A stretch of DNA of 64,000 bases from Palaemon carinicauda. Taxonomy: Eukaryota > Arthropoda > Malacostraca > Decapoda > Palaemonidae. The first letter of the stretch is position 1. The number at the start of each line of letters is the position of its first letter. Below the pieces are notes generated by a model. The model worked only from the letters and a program-made list of their open reading frames with translations. It searched no databases and was not told where the DNA came from. Below are positions 9,927 to 21,498 of this stretch, piece by piece. The stretch covers positions 143,655,716 to 143,719,715 of the forward strand of contig NC_090731.1 in the NCBI RefSeq assembly GCF_036898095.1. The letters run 5' to 3'. Position numbers and translations under genes: made by a program.

Positions 9927-12900
9927 CACATTTCCTTTACCTTCAATAATTACAGGTACTCGGTTAACAAAAATTCAAAGTTATGAATGCTGCTATGATG
10001 TAAAGAACAGATATATTTTTTTTTTCTTTTTTAGCAGATTGTACTTTATATTCTCTGTATCTTAAGTAATTTTGGAGAGTTCATATTTACTGTAGATAAT
10101 GATCTATAAACCAAGTTTGACTTTCCTTTGTATTTTTATTGTCAAAGATAAGAGTTAGAGATACAGTAATATATTTCGATGAACTGTGCGGAACCACTTG
10201 GAGCAGATCGTAATTTGATATATAATTATTTCTATGTATTACCATAACAGTTTTAGGAAACTAATCTTTATACCAGAGTTGTCAATCCCTTCTGATGAAT
10301 GGGCGAGATGAGTAAGTCAGGGCCTGCAGGCCTCTTTGTCTTCAGCCTGGTGGGGGTTTGTAGGGTTAAAACCCCCTCCCCCAAACTGATTGTTTAGGTT
10401 TTTGATGGGGATTTGAAAGCTAGTGGCAGTATTTTCCTAGAAATTTATGCATGCAACATAAAATGACATAAATCCACATACTCTGTTAAGGTGAGAGAAA
10501 ATTTATTTTATCCAATAATTTCTTTTTTCATGTAATGTGTAATCTTTGCATGTTATGATCGGATATAGTTCTAGTCAGGAAATTATTGAAGTTTTTGGCA
10601 CAGCAATGTTCATGATCATTTCCACCATGTTCACATTGAAAATAATCAGTAAATCACATTTCAAAATTACAGTTCTTGTCCAGTTCTAGTAAATGCAATA
10701 TACAAAATAGACACCACAACCACATGCATGTGTGTGTGCGTTTTTCAAACCTATCTAGTCTGTCATATTATAGCAGCCAGATCTACAAATAGGTTGTACA
10801 GTATCAGCATTAGCAACATAGTTTACTTTGTGTAAAATTAGAAAGATATCAGAAACTAAAACCAGTTTGAATAACTTATGTTTTTGTGGATTCTTAGATA
10901 GGAAAAGGGTTTTACTGTTTTGTCAACTAAATGTTTTGGATCTATTTTAACTTCAGGAAAGCAACATGTTGGACTAGATTGAGTTGTCAACATTGAAATT
11001 ATAGAAACTTTTAAAACTTTTACTGGAAAAAAAAAATACGGCTCAATATTCAATGAAGTGGAATTTGGATATAGCACAAAGTTATTTGTGAGACCCTCGG
11101 TTTGTACCTTTGGATACAGTCCCTTTAAAAGTGTTTAGCAATTAAAACCAGTTTGTTTTAGCTTTAGTGATAACTAATAGAGTTAAGTGGATTCTGGGCA
11201 ATCTCTGTTCTAGTTAGATTTAATCTTGAAGAAGCAATTCTAGCTTTGAAGCAAAAATTGATTGCAAAGTAAAGAGATTACATTGTACTTGTTTCATTCC
11301 TTCTCAAAGGAGTTTTAAGAAGGGACAGTGATGAGAAGTAACTTTTTCCAATTAGTTCATTGAAATTGTACTTAGAGCAGTGTAAACAGGTCAGAGGACC
11401 CATTGCATAAAGTGCTATGTCATTCTTTTTGAAGAATGTAATTGTCGGTATTCATAAATAGTTTGAAGCTTGCTTACAGGGTTTAAAAGTGAAAGCTTTT
11501 TTACCTTTACTTTATCCCTTATGATAATTTTAAATGGAACATAGTAGCATGTCAGTTCTATATTTGCTAAACAGTATTTGAGAAGTAAGTTTGATTTTTA
11601 TGTATTTTTTATCTTTGGCTCTATTGTGGCAATAAGGGAGCTTTTAAGAAAGTTAGTGTCAATTTTAGTTTAGAGGATGAGATTAAGTTGGTGAATAATT
11701 TAAGTAGTACCTGACAGTATTTCAATTTGGAGCCTAGAGTTGTGCGCCAAGTTGATTATAACCAATAGCAATTTGTTAAGGTTTATCACTTGTTTTCTAA
11801 ATATAGTATATAGGGCTGAGATTTGGATGGACCAATTATATTTATTTTGGGTTCAGGTTGAATGTAAATCCTTAGTATTTAGTACATGAATTTCAGGGAG
11901 TTTAAAAGAAATAAACTTTATTTTTAAACTAGAATCCATTATTTCAATAATTACTTGAAATTCATAAAAGTTCCCACCTGCCTCGACTCGCGGTGATTTT
12001 GATTTTCTACTCGGTACATAAACTTCATACTATAAGTATTAAACCTATCTGTGCCTTTCCAGTGAGAACAAGGTGTTTTACAAATGCCTTTGTGAAATTT
12101 TATCCCTAGTTTTATTTTAGCTGAAATTTTAATTTGAAGACTGAGTTGAACACGAACTTCATGTAGTAAGTATTGAAATAATTAACTTTAGTTTAAAAAT
12201 TAAGTTATAAATATGTAATTCATGTCACAGTATCTTTTCTAGAAATACCCAAACCTAGATTTAATCAGCATGGCTTGTCTGAATCTTTATGAAAGTTTTG
12301 TTGTCCATTTTATACAAGGAATCCTTATTGAACCAAGTACTGTACATGGATTCTCTTTATTTACAAACTTTACACTGTACATTTTTGTTTCTTTTACATT
12401 ATAAAGACATCTATTTGAACATTTTCTTGAAATCTGTGTTCAGATATATACAGTGCAGTAACAGGTATCGGTGAATTTACTAATAACAAAATGGGCAAAG
12501 TCTTACTTTTAGATGTTAGTTTGTATACTATTTATTTTATGATAATAGCTTGTCATATTAGGCAATGGAGAGAATTGCTATTGAAGGGAGATGGACCTTT
12601 TGAAATTTTTTCTTTCTTGACTGCCCCAACAGCAATTATAGCTTTGCTATTCCAGAAAAAAATGGGCCAGGCTCTAAATACTTTTATGTTTTTGATGTAT
12701 TGATATGAATTATAGCTCTGTTGCCGTTTTCTGGGAATCTTTCATCTCCATCCACCATGGCAGGTAGGTAGTGGTAAAGTAGTTCAACGGAGGAATGGTG
12801 GACGTGGCAGAGAGGAAAATGTAATTTTTTATTTTAGCATGCTTTAAAGCTGGCATTGCTATTAATAGTATTATTCAAAGGTAAATTTGGAAATAAATTT

Positions 12901-13858
12901 TCAATTTCAAAATCCGTGGTTGGTTTGTAAAGTCCACATATTGTAGTAGAGGCAAGAGGCAGTAGTAAGTTAACACACTTCGTGAAAAGTACTTTCAATG
13001 ATACTTTATTTACTAAGAACTCACTTTAATTACTTTCAACTTGGTTATTCATCAAGAACTGACTAGCTTTCTATGAGTACACATTCTGATAAACTGCATC
13101 TAAAGTTTAAGAGCAGGTGACTCTTTCCAATCAGTTACTGTATTGTGAAATCCTAGTGGTTAAGTACAGTTGAAGATTTGCAAATCTGGTTGAAAAATAT
13201 TTATTTTGTCTTGGACATCAAAGAATTCAGTATTTGATCAAATGAGAAATGGCTACTTTCGGAGCATGTATGGCTGCGACATAACCGGCAGTATAACTCC
13301 TGTAAAAACAAAAGTTTCACAGTAAAGGACACCAATTTTTAGTGTCTTCCAGTGCACACCTGCAATGAATTGTTAGCTATTTTGTTTAATTACCTCCACC
13401 AATGAATTTAGAAGGAGATTGTTTTTGCCCTTTTTGTCCTTTTGTTTCTGTGTGAACAGCTTCATGGCCACAATTTTGCTCATAGAGTAGTGAAACTTTC
13501 AGGGATTAATTGTTATGTTGAGACTTGCAAATGATTAAATTTTGAAAGTCCTAGGTTAAAGGTTAAGGTCAAGAAATACTCTGTTGTGGCGGAGGTTTAC
13601 GCTCGACTGAGTGCCCCCTCTAGTGTGTATAAGTCTATTACTTTTGCACAATAAAAGCCAACACAAAAGTTGAGAACCCTGATAGTATTAGATAATTTCA
13701 AAGTGAGATTGATGCGCTTATGTATGATCTATCCAGGTAGCCTTTCAATTAGGCCATCAATTCTTATTACAGGGAAAGGAAGGTTAAATGCTTATTTATG
13801 TATTCTATTGTATTTTTGTTTGATTATTATTCATGCAAGTACCCTAAACTTCTTGTAG
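9927..13858. other. AT-rich intron/intergenic DNA
   Basis: There is no convincing coding exon. Short open frames (for example 12289-12474 and 12491-12703) have hydrophobic, AT-driven composition and no splice context. A repeat-like segment occupies about 13385-13640. The stretch probably belongs to the intron ahead of the exon at 13859. An exon of length 3n+1 could be hidden here if the exon at 2158 belongs to the same gene. Confidence 0.5.
13385..13640 (+). repeat. Probable dispersed repeat (SINE- or MITE-like)
   Basis: The segment starts with CCTCCACCAATGAATT and continues through GAACAGCTTCATGGCCACAA and GGCGGAGGTTTACGC to GAGTGCCCC. I recall very similar sequence as a widespread dispersed repeat in aquatic animal genomes; this is from memory and was not searched. 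There is no coding capacity and the exact ends are uncertain. Confidence 0.4.
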
Positions 13859-13988
13859 AATATGGAATTTCTGGCAGACCAAAACAGATCAATCCTATTT
13901 GCCGTACAATAATTCTTGAAGGGAAAATTCTATCGGCATTAAATATCCCTCTGGAAGAAATGTTTGACATTCAGAGTACCATTATACT
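13859..13988 (+). CDS. Internal exon 1 of unidentified host gene
   Basis: The acceptor is CTTCTTGTAG and the donor is ATACT|GTATGTG. Only one phase is open: two bases complete a codon begun upstream, and the peptide reads YGISGRPKQINPICRT then LNIPLEEMFDIQSTIIL. It ends with two bases (CT) that combine with the first G of the exon at 15764. That phase match across three consecutive exons is the main evidence that this is a real gene. I do not recognise the family; the mix of charged and hydrophobic residues suggests a folded domain. The upstream exon must end in phase 1 and is not located. Confidence 0.65.
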
Positions 13989-15763
13989 GTATGTGTATTT
14001 TTAACTCGTAATGTTGCAAAATCTAGTGCAGTTTTTACTGGATTTGATGTACTGTACAGTAGTCATTATTCTTGTGTGGTCTGTGAATTTACAGTATACT
14101 TTACTAAAAGTTGTTTTACTTAAATAGTAATGTTACTTACCCTTGAAAAGACCCAAATGGTAAAACTAAAATTATTTACAAGTGTATTTTGTCATATTAT
14201 TATACTTTTCATAGTTTTGCAATAAACTTTTGTCAGTTAATAAAATCAATCTTTATTTACTGTTCAGGTCTGTTTAATAAACTTTAGTCAGTTAATAACA
14301 GCAATCTTTATTTCCCTTTTCAGGTACGTTTAATAAACTTTTGTCAGTTAATAAAATCAATCTTTATTTCCTTTTCATGTCTATTTAATAATCTTTTGTC
14401 AGTTAATAAAAGCAATCTTTATTTTGCTTTCAGGTCCGTTCCCTTTTCTATACCATCTACGTTGCCTCTATTGGGCTTAACTTCTCGAACGGACGGAACG
14501 ACTCTGGCTTAGGCACTCTGGTGTCAAACTTTGCTCAAAAAGTTGGTATCAGGCCTATGTCCTCTAAGTAGAATAAATGCAGTGCGGAAATAATAAAGTA
14601 CTTTTTTTTCTTTTTATCTAGAGCCCGATATAAGAAGTGATTTTATAAATATTTTTTTTTAATGATAGCCAACAAAATTTTTGTAAGCCAGTTCATTTCG
14701 GATTTATTTTTTCACTATAATGACCTATATTTTTTAAAGCAATGGCAGTAGATCTGTTGAACATTTGCTTTTAACAAGTATTCATTCATAAGTACATTTT
14801 ATTGACGAGTAATCTTTAGTGTAAAAAATAAATGGTTATGAACTGGTTTTATCAGTTGTAATTTCTATTTTTTTATTACATTGAAAATCAGATTATTTCA
14901 GCTCGATGTGGGTTTTGATATATTAGTCTTTATGGAAAGGGTTTGTATAGTTTTTACAATTTTTAAAACCTGGGTACTGTAAACAGTATTAAAGATGTAT
15001 ATTTGCACTGGATTTATCCTTGGCAGTTTCAACAATTTTCTGGCGACCATCTATTATAACACTACTGTATGAATGGGATTGATGTTTCTAAAGCAAGTGT
15101 ACTTTTGTATCCCGTTTGATGCCTCTGTAATCTTTGTAACTTTTTAAACAAATAGTATTTTTACGGTGCATCATAAGATTATTTTGGAAATTTAGCTTAA
15201 TGGGTTTGAAGAAATTCTTTACGAAGTTAGATGTTAGAGGAACTTTACATAGTCAATTACAGTAACTATGTGAAAAAAGTTTGCATGAATTCCTTTTGGG
15301 TATCAGTTTTATTGAAGGGTTAAACCATGTCCCTGTTTTCTGTTTGCTGAATTAAGTTTTGTATTTAGGATGTTATAGAATAAAAGTTGAATGCTGTAAA
15401 GTTTCTATAATTTTTATTAGATTGAGTTTGGCATAAACTTGTGTCCTTGATCTGGATTGTACAGTATTCTTTCTGTAATTCACATTTTATAAAATAAAGT
15501 TTAATTATCAAATTCATTATTAGTCTATGAAACTAGTTTACAAACTTCTTTTATAAAGGAATTTAATGGTTAAAATAAAGGTACTTCTAATTTCTTAATA
15601 CTGCTGTACCCTACTAAATTGTAAACTGAAATTGTGCCAGGATATTGATATTGGCAAATTTTGAACCAAAATTTTTTTTGTAACTAAGTGAACTGCCTCT
15701 GGTGACTGTCTTAACGGGTTTCTATGTTCAATGTTTGTAAAATTTCCTAATTTTTTTTCTTAG
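13989..15763 (+). other. Intron with tandem array
   Basis: AT-rich intron between the exons at 13859 and 15764. It holds the 55-bp tandem array at 14221-14441. A GC-richer island at about 14433-14570 contains the complementary words GTCCGTTC and GAACGGAC about 50 bp apart. No gene is seen. Confidence 0.6.
14221..14441 (+). repeat. About 55-bp tandem repeat, four copies
   Basis: Units starting near 14221, 14277, 14332 and 14387 share AATAAACTTTTGTCAGTTAA, then ATCAATCTTTATTT, a pyrimidine tract and CAGGT. Copies differ by scattered substitutions. Each unit carries a splice-acceptor-like end (TTTTCAGGT). Confidence 0.85.
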
Positions 15764-15835
15764 GAATAAAAACTTTGAATTTATGTCAGCAGCTCAATTT
15801 GGAATGTTATCCTCAGTAGTTGAAGTCCAAAGAAG
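15764..15835 (+). CDS. Internal exon 2 of unidentified host gene
   Basis: 72-bp exon with acceptor TTTTTTTTCTTAG and donor AGAAG|GTATAC. The first G completes a Leu codon (CT+G) from the previous exon. The peptide reads NKNFEFMSAAQFGMLSSVVE, followed by VQRR. It ends with AG, which combines with the first G of the next exon to give Arg. The family is not recognised. Confidence 0.65.
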
Positions 15836-16143
15836 GTATACTTCTGATTTTTTTTCTCTTACCAAGTGGTACCAATGCTCATTTGGTTTTCAAGCTTATT
15901 ACATTTACTAGTGCCCTTATACTTGATCAAGTGGATGAACTGTGCTAAATAAAGTAGCTAGTTTATGACAAATGGAGGAGTGGTTAGATGGCTGGAACCT
16001 TCCTAATTATTTGGTGGGAGCAACTATCTTTGAAATATAATTGCTATCAAAACTGGATGGCTGTAAGTTCATTTTTAGTTCTTTGATTTGACCTGTAATT
16101 ATTTTCCTTTCGTCTGTATCTGATCTTATGGTTATTATTGTAG
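15836..16143 (+). other. Short intron
   Basis: 308 bp between GTATAC and ATTATTGTAG, AT-rich. No other feature is seen. Confidence 0.6.
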
Positions 16144-16193
16144 GAAGTACATCGTTACCCTAGAAAATGGGGAGTTATTGGACCTATGTGTCG
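16144..16193 (+). CDS. Internal exon 3 of unidentified host gene
   Basis: 50-bp exon with acceptor TTATTGTAG and donor GTGTCG|GTGAGG. In phase with the previous exon it encodes KYIVTLENGELLDLCV and leaves one base for the next exon. No downstream exon with a convincing phase match was found before 20 kb, so the gene may continue across the repeat-rich right part or end in an exon I cannot recognise. Confidence 0.6.
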
Positions 16194-18240
16194 GTGAGGA
16201 TTTTGTTTCATTGTGATCAACATTAACTAAATCTACTTTATTCTAGTTTTATTTGTGCCAAGTTGTTTAGTTTTCATCAGCATTTCCTGACTTTATTTAC
16301 AAAACTATTTTTGTCTAGCAAATTTACTTTTATATTGTAAAATCTGTACAGTACATTTTCTTTATGCATTTGTGGCATAACTTGCCTTCCTGTTATCCTT
16401 TGTAATTCTTTGACAAGATGAAATACCTAATTGTCTCGGATGAGGAGTTAATCATGGTGATCTCCAGTTCATTGAATATGTAGCCGAAGAGCTTGGCAGT
16501 CTCTATCACTCGCTTTTGAAGAACTAACTGTATTCCTTTAGTAAAAATTTGGGGACTCCTTTTTGGGAGTTGGCAGGTATTAAGTGGAAATTGGCATAAC
16601 ATCAGTTTAACTGTATTGAAGAAAGACCCTACTGCAGGAGAGATCGCTTGATGATTTCTGTACGAACCCATCAATGCAGACGCTAATAGGTCAAAGGAAA
16701 GTTCTTTCTATTTTTGACAACCTTACTGGTTGTTATGGTTATTTAGCACTTTTTTTTCCCATATGACAGAGCAGAAATACATAAGTAACATTTTGTCAAT
16801 TAAAAGTTTGATTTTGTACAGCTTTTTAGGGTTACTGAAATCAGCAGCTGTGACATTTTTTGATGTGCAAACTGTGATGAAGAGAGTAATTTCTATGCTG
16901 TGGATTTAAAATTTTAGAATGGTTATCCGTATGAGACAAATTTTTATCTGTATATCATTGTAAATAATTTGGGTAGTTATATATTTCAAATATATATACT
17001 GTATATATATATATTTATATATATTGTTTTTAAGCTTACACATGGTATGTAAAATTCAACTTTTATCAAATTTGGATTTGTTGGTGGAATGATCAGATTG
17101 GGCTTATCCCTAGGGTTCAGAATTTGTGTTGAGGGGATGGTTTGAAAATGCCAGACTGAGGAATTTTATTGTTTTGGGTAACTGTAATGGATTGTGGAAC
17201 ATTAGCTATATTCTTCATTGTTATATAATCAGGCTATGTGCAAGTCTATGTTTGTATCATGGGGACCTTGCCTTTTTCAGAAAAAAATACACTATAAAAA
17301 ATAAAAGCGAATAGATTTAATCCAAGCATTAAGTTGAATACAATATGGGGAATTGAACTTTTTAGATAATTGAATTTCCAGTCACTGCATCTTGGTCAAA
17401 TATTTGATCCTATTCTACCACATTTAATTTTGTAAGATTCATTGTATGTCAATGTCAGAATAGCCTAATAATATACTTGCATTTTGTGACATGAGCTCAG
17501 GAAGATGTAATTGTCAATTTTTTTTTTTTTTACTCAAACTTTTATTTGCATACAGTACAGTATATTCATGAATATAGGCTGACTCTGATGAGATAAATCA
17601 TTAGGCTTACTTTAAATTGTCAGAATTTTATAAATAGAAGTTCTATTTATATACAGTAGTTTGTTTTCCATTGTTTTCCACATTATTAACTTTATCCCAA
17701 TGGCTTAGTTGTTCAGACTTGTCACAAAAATGTGTTAACATATTAGGGAAATTAAAATTGTGTAACTATTAGAACGTAAGGATTATTCAGTGTTTTAAAA
17801 TCTTGATTTCTTGTTTTGTATTGTATACCTTTTGGGACAGCTTAAAGCTTTCAAGTGTAACTAATTGATTTCAAAAAAGGGTTCCTCTTGTCCAAACACA
17901 GGCTGAATTGGCTAATATCCATGTTAACACTGCCAAATCTTTCTGTAATTGTGCAGAAATGCTTTTTTTTTAAATTTTAAGTCACCTTGTAGAAATAAAA
18001 GATTGAGTAAATGTTGTTTTTTATTAGCCTCATGAGTTACAGTATGAATAGATGAGCTTGCTACAAAAACTGCCATTTTGCAAACATTCAAGTTTATTGC
18101 TCTTATACATTCATGCGACTGATTTTTATTATTAGCGTTAAAGTTTAACCCCATTAATAACTTTACTTCATTAAGAGAAAGCAAGGCAAAAAGGGTTGTG
18201 TAATTATTGTGACTGGTGAAGACCTAAACCTAATGAAATT
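16194..18240. other. AT-rich non-coding sequence with TA-rich microsatellite
   Basis: No supported gene. A short imperfect (TA)n tract lies at about 16990-17025 and a poly-T at about 17519-17531. The minus-strand open frame at 16393-16674 lacks splice or composition support. The stretch is probably intron of the plus-strand gene or flanking DNA. Confidence 0.5.
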
Positions 18241-20335
18241 TCAGGAATAGGAGTAAAGGAAGGAAAAAAAATTGCTTGTTTCACAACAAGCCCTATAAAG
18301 TTAAGAGCTAACAGAAAAAAAATATTGACCTTGGAAAAACCTGTTTTTGGGAGGCACTGTATGAAGGTCTTGACTGTAAAAGGTTAGAAAGGGGAATGCA
18401 GTACAAAAAATACCAAGGAAATATTGCCTCCCCTTCTCCAGGGTCAATCAGCTTCATAAGGCTTGAGAGGCTGGAGGCTTCTGAAGATCACACAAATATC
18501 CTCCATGAACAAGTCTTCCTGGGTCAAACCCACTTTTTGGGGGTTGATGTCCTGTGTGGTCCGCTAGACATTGAGTAGACTCTTGTATCACCAAAGACTA
18601 CCACCAGGCAACTACATGTTTGAATAGATAAGAAAAACTAGCAAATTGACCCTTGTAAGGATAACTCCAAAGAACACTGGATGCCTATCATCATCCTTCT
18701 GCTGAAGGACCTCACGGAATTGGTCTTTCATGTTCCCCTGTAGAGGTCACAAACAAGCGAAGTGTTGTATGTAAATGTTGTACTGCTTGTATTTGCATCG
18801 GGTAGTAGTAATGAATACCCCTCTGCTTACACCAACCCATAAAGCTCTGAACTAATTTGCCACTGTGCAATTTCAGGACTGAAATTCCATACTGTATTAG
18901 GATAGAAGTCAATAGTCCTATCTCACTCCTCTCTATCGATAGAAGACAAACCTTCCTATTAGGGAGTCGCCTTACTGGCCCTTCCCCCCACTCTTGACCC
19001 TTTTAGAGAGGAGGAAACAAAGCCTTCTACACAACTATCTATAACCACACACACTCGTGTTTGTGAAAATACTAGCCAACAGACTATAGAACAATGAATG
19101 GGCTATTCACTAGTCCAAAATAATCTTATTCTACATGAAACTCCTATCAGTTAGTCTTATAGCATTATCCTCTAAAAAGAAAGGGAAAGGCAGCATTCCA
19201 TTTTCTAAAGTGTACAAAGTCAACTGACTGTTCCTGAAATGGAGGGAACTTAAGGTACAAACAAGCAGTAGTACAAAAGGTTGCCTCTGTGCAGAAAGCT
19301 TAAAATAAAAGGTGAGTGTGTGTGTTAAGTCAAAACCCTGATATGTAACTTTATCAATCTGGAAAGGCAAGTAATTCAATTAAACATGCGATATCCTCGC
19401 GATAATAGAATGCACAAATGTAATCTAGGATGCATATTTAAGATGTAAAGAATACATCTCCTTTAGGGGTGAATGCAAGGGTGCAACATCATGTGCACAC
19501 ATTCAAGCCATAAGAAGTATTAAAAATTTTAAATTGTACTTCCCAACCCTGAGTATCTCACTTTGGGGAAAACAATCGGGTCTGGATCCCTAGTCATGGT
19601 CTAACAAAAAGCTCAAGAATCCTTTTCAGGTAAATAAGATCTATTCTTCAGTACAAGAAAAATGTAAGGACTCTTCCCCGAAAGGCGAAGCTACGACAGG
19701 TCAAGTAAAATTTGTCATCCTACATGCGTTCAGGTGTGCACAAGGCCATGCCAGCGTGTTTGAAGAAAGACATACACGCACTACCAAGACCTAGCAAGCT
19801 CAGGCGAGAGTACCCTCACCTTGAGCTCATCGAGACATTTTAGCATTAAGCATGTCTCCTCTACAAGGGTGAGTGTGATCACTTGTTAAGCAAGCTCAAG
19901 TCTCTAAAAAGCACGCCGATTGCCAAATATCAATTCAACAGCAGTCACTAGCGCATGTATCAATAAATCAGAGGAGGATAAAGTATTCCTAAGAAAAGAA
20001 GATTGTTCTTCCCAACATAGTTTCTTTCAGACTTCGACATTTCTGGCGGCATAGGTGAAAGTCCTGCATTCACCTTTGGCCAGCCGTTCAAGTTGTGGGA
20101 GATATGCTATCATTAAGCCTGTCTCAGACCCAAGGACAACGTCCAAGATGGTATCAACGTCATTACCAGGAACAATTGTCGAAATAACTTAGGAAGCTAA
20201 ATTCTGCCAAAATCTTGACTGTGAAAGAACGTTTGTTCCCAGTGATGGTTGCTATCAAAATGACTACTTAGTGACCAAGCAGAGGGGTGGGTCTTCCCAA
20301 CACCCCGCCAGGTAATTACCGGCCAGCTGTTTACA
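18241..20335 (-). mobile_element. Unresolved decayed mobile element, possibly DIRS-type
   Basis: GC-richer block between AT-rich DNA and a LINE B tail. Its right end (about 20275-20335) read on the minus strand gives GGTGTAAACAGCTG followed by GGTAATTACCTGG. This resembles the ITR of element B2, which has GGTGTTAACGACCG then GGTAGTTACCTGCCGG. A possible Gag start lies on the minus strand near 20045, in short broken frames. No recombinase or RT motif was recognised and the left boundary is a guess based on composition. Confidence 0.35.
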
Positions 20336-20340
20336 CCTTG

Positions 20341-20465
20341 TAATTATTATTATTATTTTTATTACTAGCCAAGCTACAACCCTAGTTGGAAAAGCAAGAT
20401 GCTATAAGGTCTCCAATAAGGAAGAGCAGCCCAGTGAGGAAAGGAAATAAATAAATGATGAGAAT
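20341..20465 (-). mobile_element. LINE B 3' end (left part, interrupted by LINE A)
   Basis: An (ATT)n tail is followed by the shared word ACAACCCTAGTTGGAAAAGC and GAGGAAAGGAAAT. The same tail recurs at 31935, 56900-57000 (reverse), 62398 and 63018. The sequence breaks at AATGATGAGAAT (20454-20465) and resumes at 30849-30860 with the same 12 bases, showing that LINE A inserted here. Confidence 0.8.
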
Positions 20466-21132
20466 CGTCGTCGTCGTCGGCGCCCACTCGTGTCCGAGTA
20501 TTGGGTTCTGTCGTTAGCCATCAGCCTCCTATCTGTGGGGTGGGTGCTTATGCCTGATGTGGCTGTTAAGTCCTAGTCTGTGGTGGAAGAGTCGCGGACA
20601 GAGTTCACAAGGGAGGGTAGGTGGTGGGCGGGGCTGTTCTAATCGCTCTCTCCTTCTCCTCCTAGCCTCCTCATTTTGTCTCCTCCTCTCCTCGAAGTCC
20701 ACGGTGCCATGGTGTACTGTGCTCCTCCAGGTTTTCCTGTCCCTGGCTGTTTCTTCCCATGAGGAAGGATCGATGTCAATTAGAGCCAGGGTGCGCTTTA
20801 GTTGATCTTTATAGCGCATTTTCGGGGCTCCTCGTGGTCTGGTGCCCTGGGTCAGTTCTCCGTAGAATATTTTCTTTGGGAGCCTAGATGGATCCATCCT
20901 ATGCACGTGTCCTATCCAGCGGAGGCGGTGGTGGATGATGGTGGCCTCCACGCTGGTCAGCGAGGCACGTTCTAAGACTTCAATGTTGGTGGTGTGGCTC
21001 TCCCAGGGGATTTTCAAGATCTGCCTCAGTTTCATTTGTTGGAAGCGTTCTAGGTTTTTAATATCGTTTTTATATGGCGTCCATGTTTCACATGCATACA
21101 GGAGCGTGGAGAGGACTACTGCCCTGAACACC
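20466..21132 (-). pseudogene. LINE A ORF, C-terminal part
   Basis: Open for 201 codons from 21134 down to 20529. It carries the post-RT conserved block (LSTLLYACETWTPY), RLRWIGHVHRM, an Arg/Glu-rich stretch, and a C-terminal C2H2 zinc knuckle (CELC, then H and H spaced as in LNSHIRHKH). It continues the LINE polyprotein whose N-terminal part is at 27843-30440; DIRS element A2 separates the two. Lysine-Ile-Met continuity across the insertion restores frame with no lost codon evident. The 3' end has a short GTC-repeat tail at about 20466-20480. Family uncertain; the EN-RT-C2H2 layout fits RTE- or L1-like non-LTR elements. Confidence 0.8.
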
Positions 21133-21152
21133 ATTTTTTCAATATTAATCTT

Positions 21153-21306
21153 ACCCGATAATCATGTAGCTGTCAACTCTGTTGCCGACAGAAATCTACG
21201 GTCGGGATACGCCAGCGATCGCTATACAGGTGGGGGTGAACACCACAGCGCCATCTGTGGTCAGGTACTCCAGTACTTCTTGTCAACACCACCTCAATTT
21301 TTCCTC
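21153..21306. repeat. Left inverted terminal repeat of A2
   Basis: Inverted match to 27652-27807, identical apart from five versus six T in one run. It shares the GCCAGCGATCGCTATACAGG core with A1. Confidence 0.9.
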
Positions 21307-21498
21307 TGTCGTGCCTCCGGCTAGACCTACATGGATACGCTATTGATTCTGGAGTTATTGCTCACGATTTGGTGATGTATTTGCTCTAGAGTTTAGCTTT
21401 CGCTATTCAGGAAGTTTTATCATTAGCTTAGCTAGCTTTTGGAATTAATTTGATTATTTATGGTGACGAAGAGAGTATGAACTCTCTTTCACTTTTAA

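Noticed and set aside
12491..12703. 70-codon plus-strand frame with hydrophobic segments
   Set aside because: AT-driven hydrophobicity, no splice or promoter context, and no recognised family.
14433..14570. Possible tRNA or structured RNA because of paired GTCCGTTC/GAACGGAC
   Set aside because: No cloverleaf, TpsiC or anticodon-arm pattern could be fitted, and the single 8-bp pairing is insufficient.
16393..16674. 93-codon minus-strand frame
   Set aside because: No start context, acceptor or similarity. It lies in the presumed intron of the plus-strand gene.
20557..21324. Plus-strand frames over the LINE A C-terminus and the A2 left ITR
   Set aside because: Antisense shadows of the LINE A coding region, running into the A2 terminal repeat.
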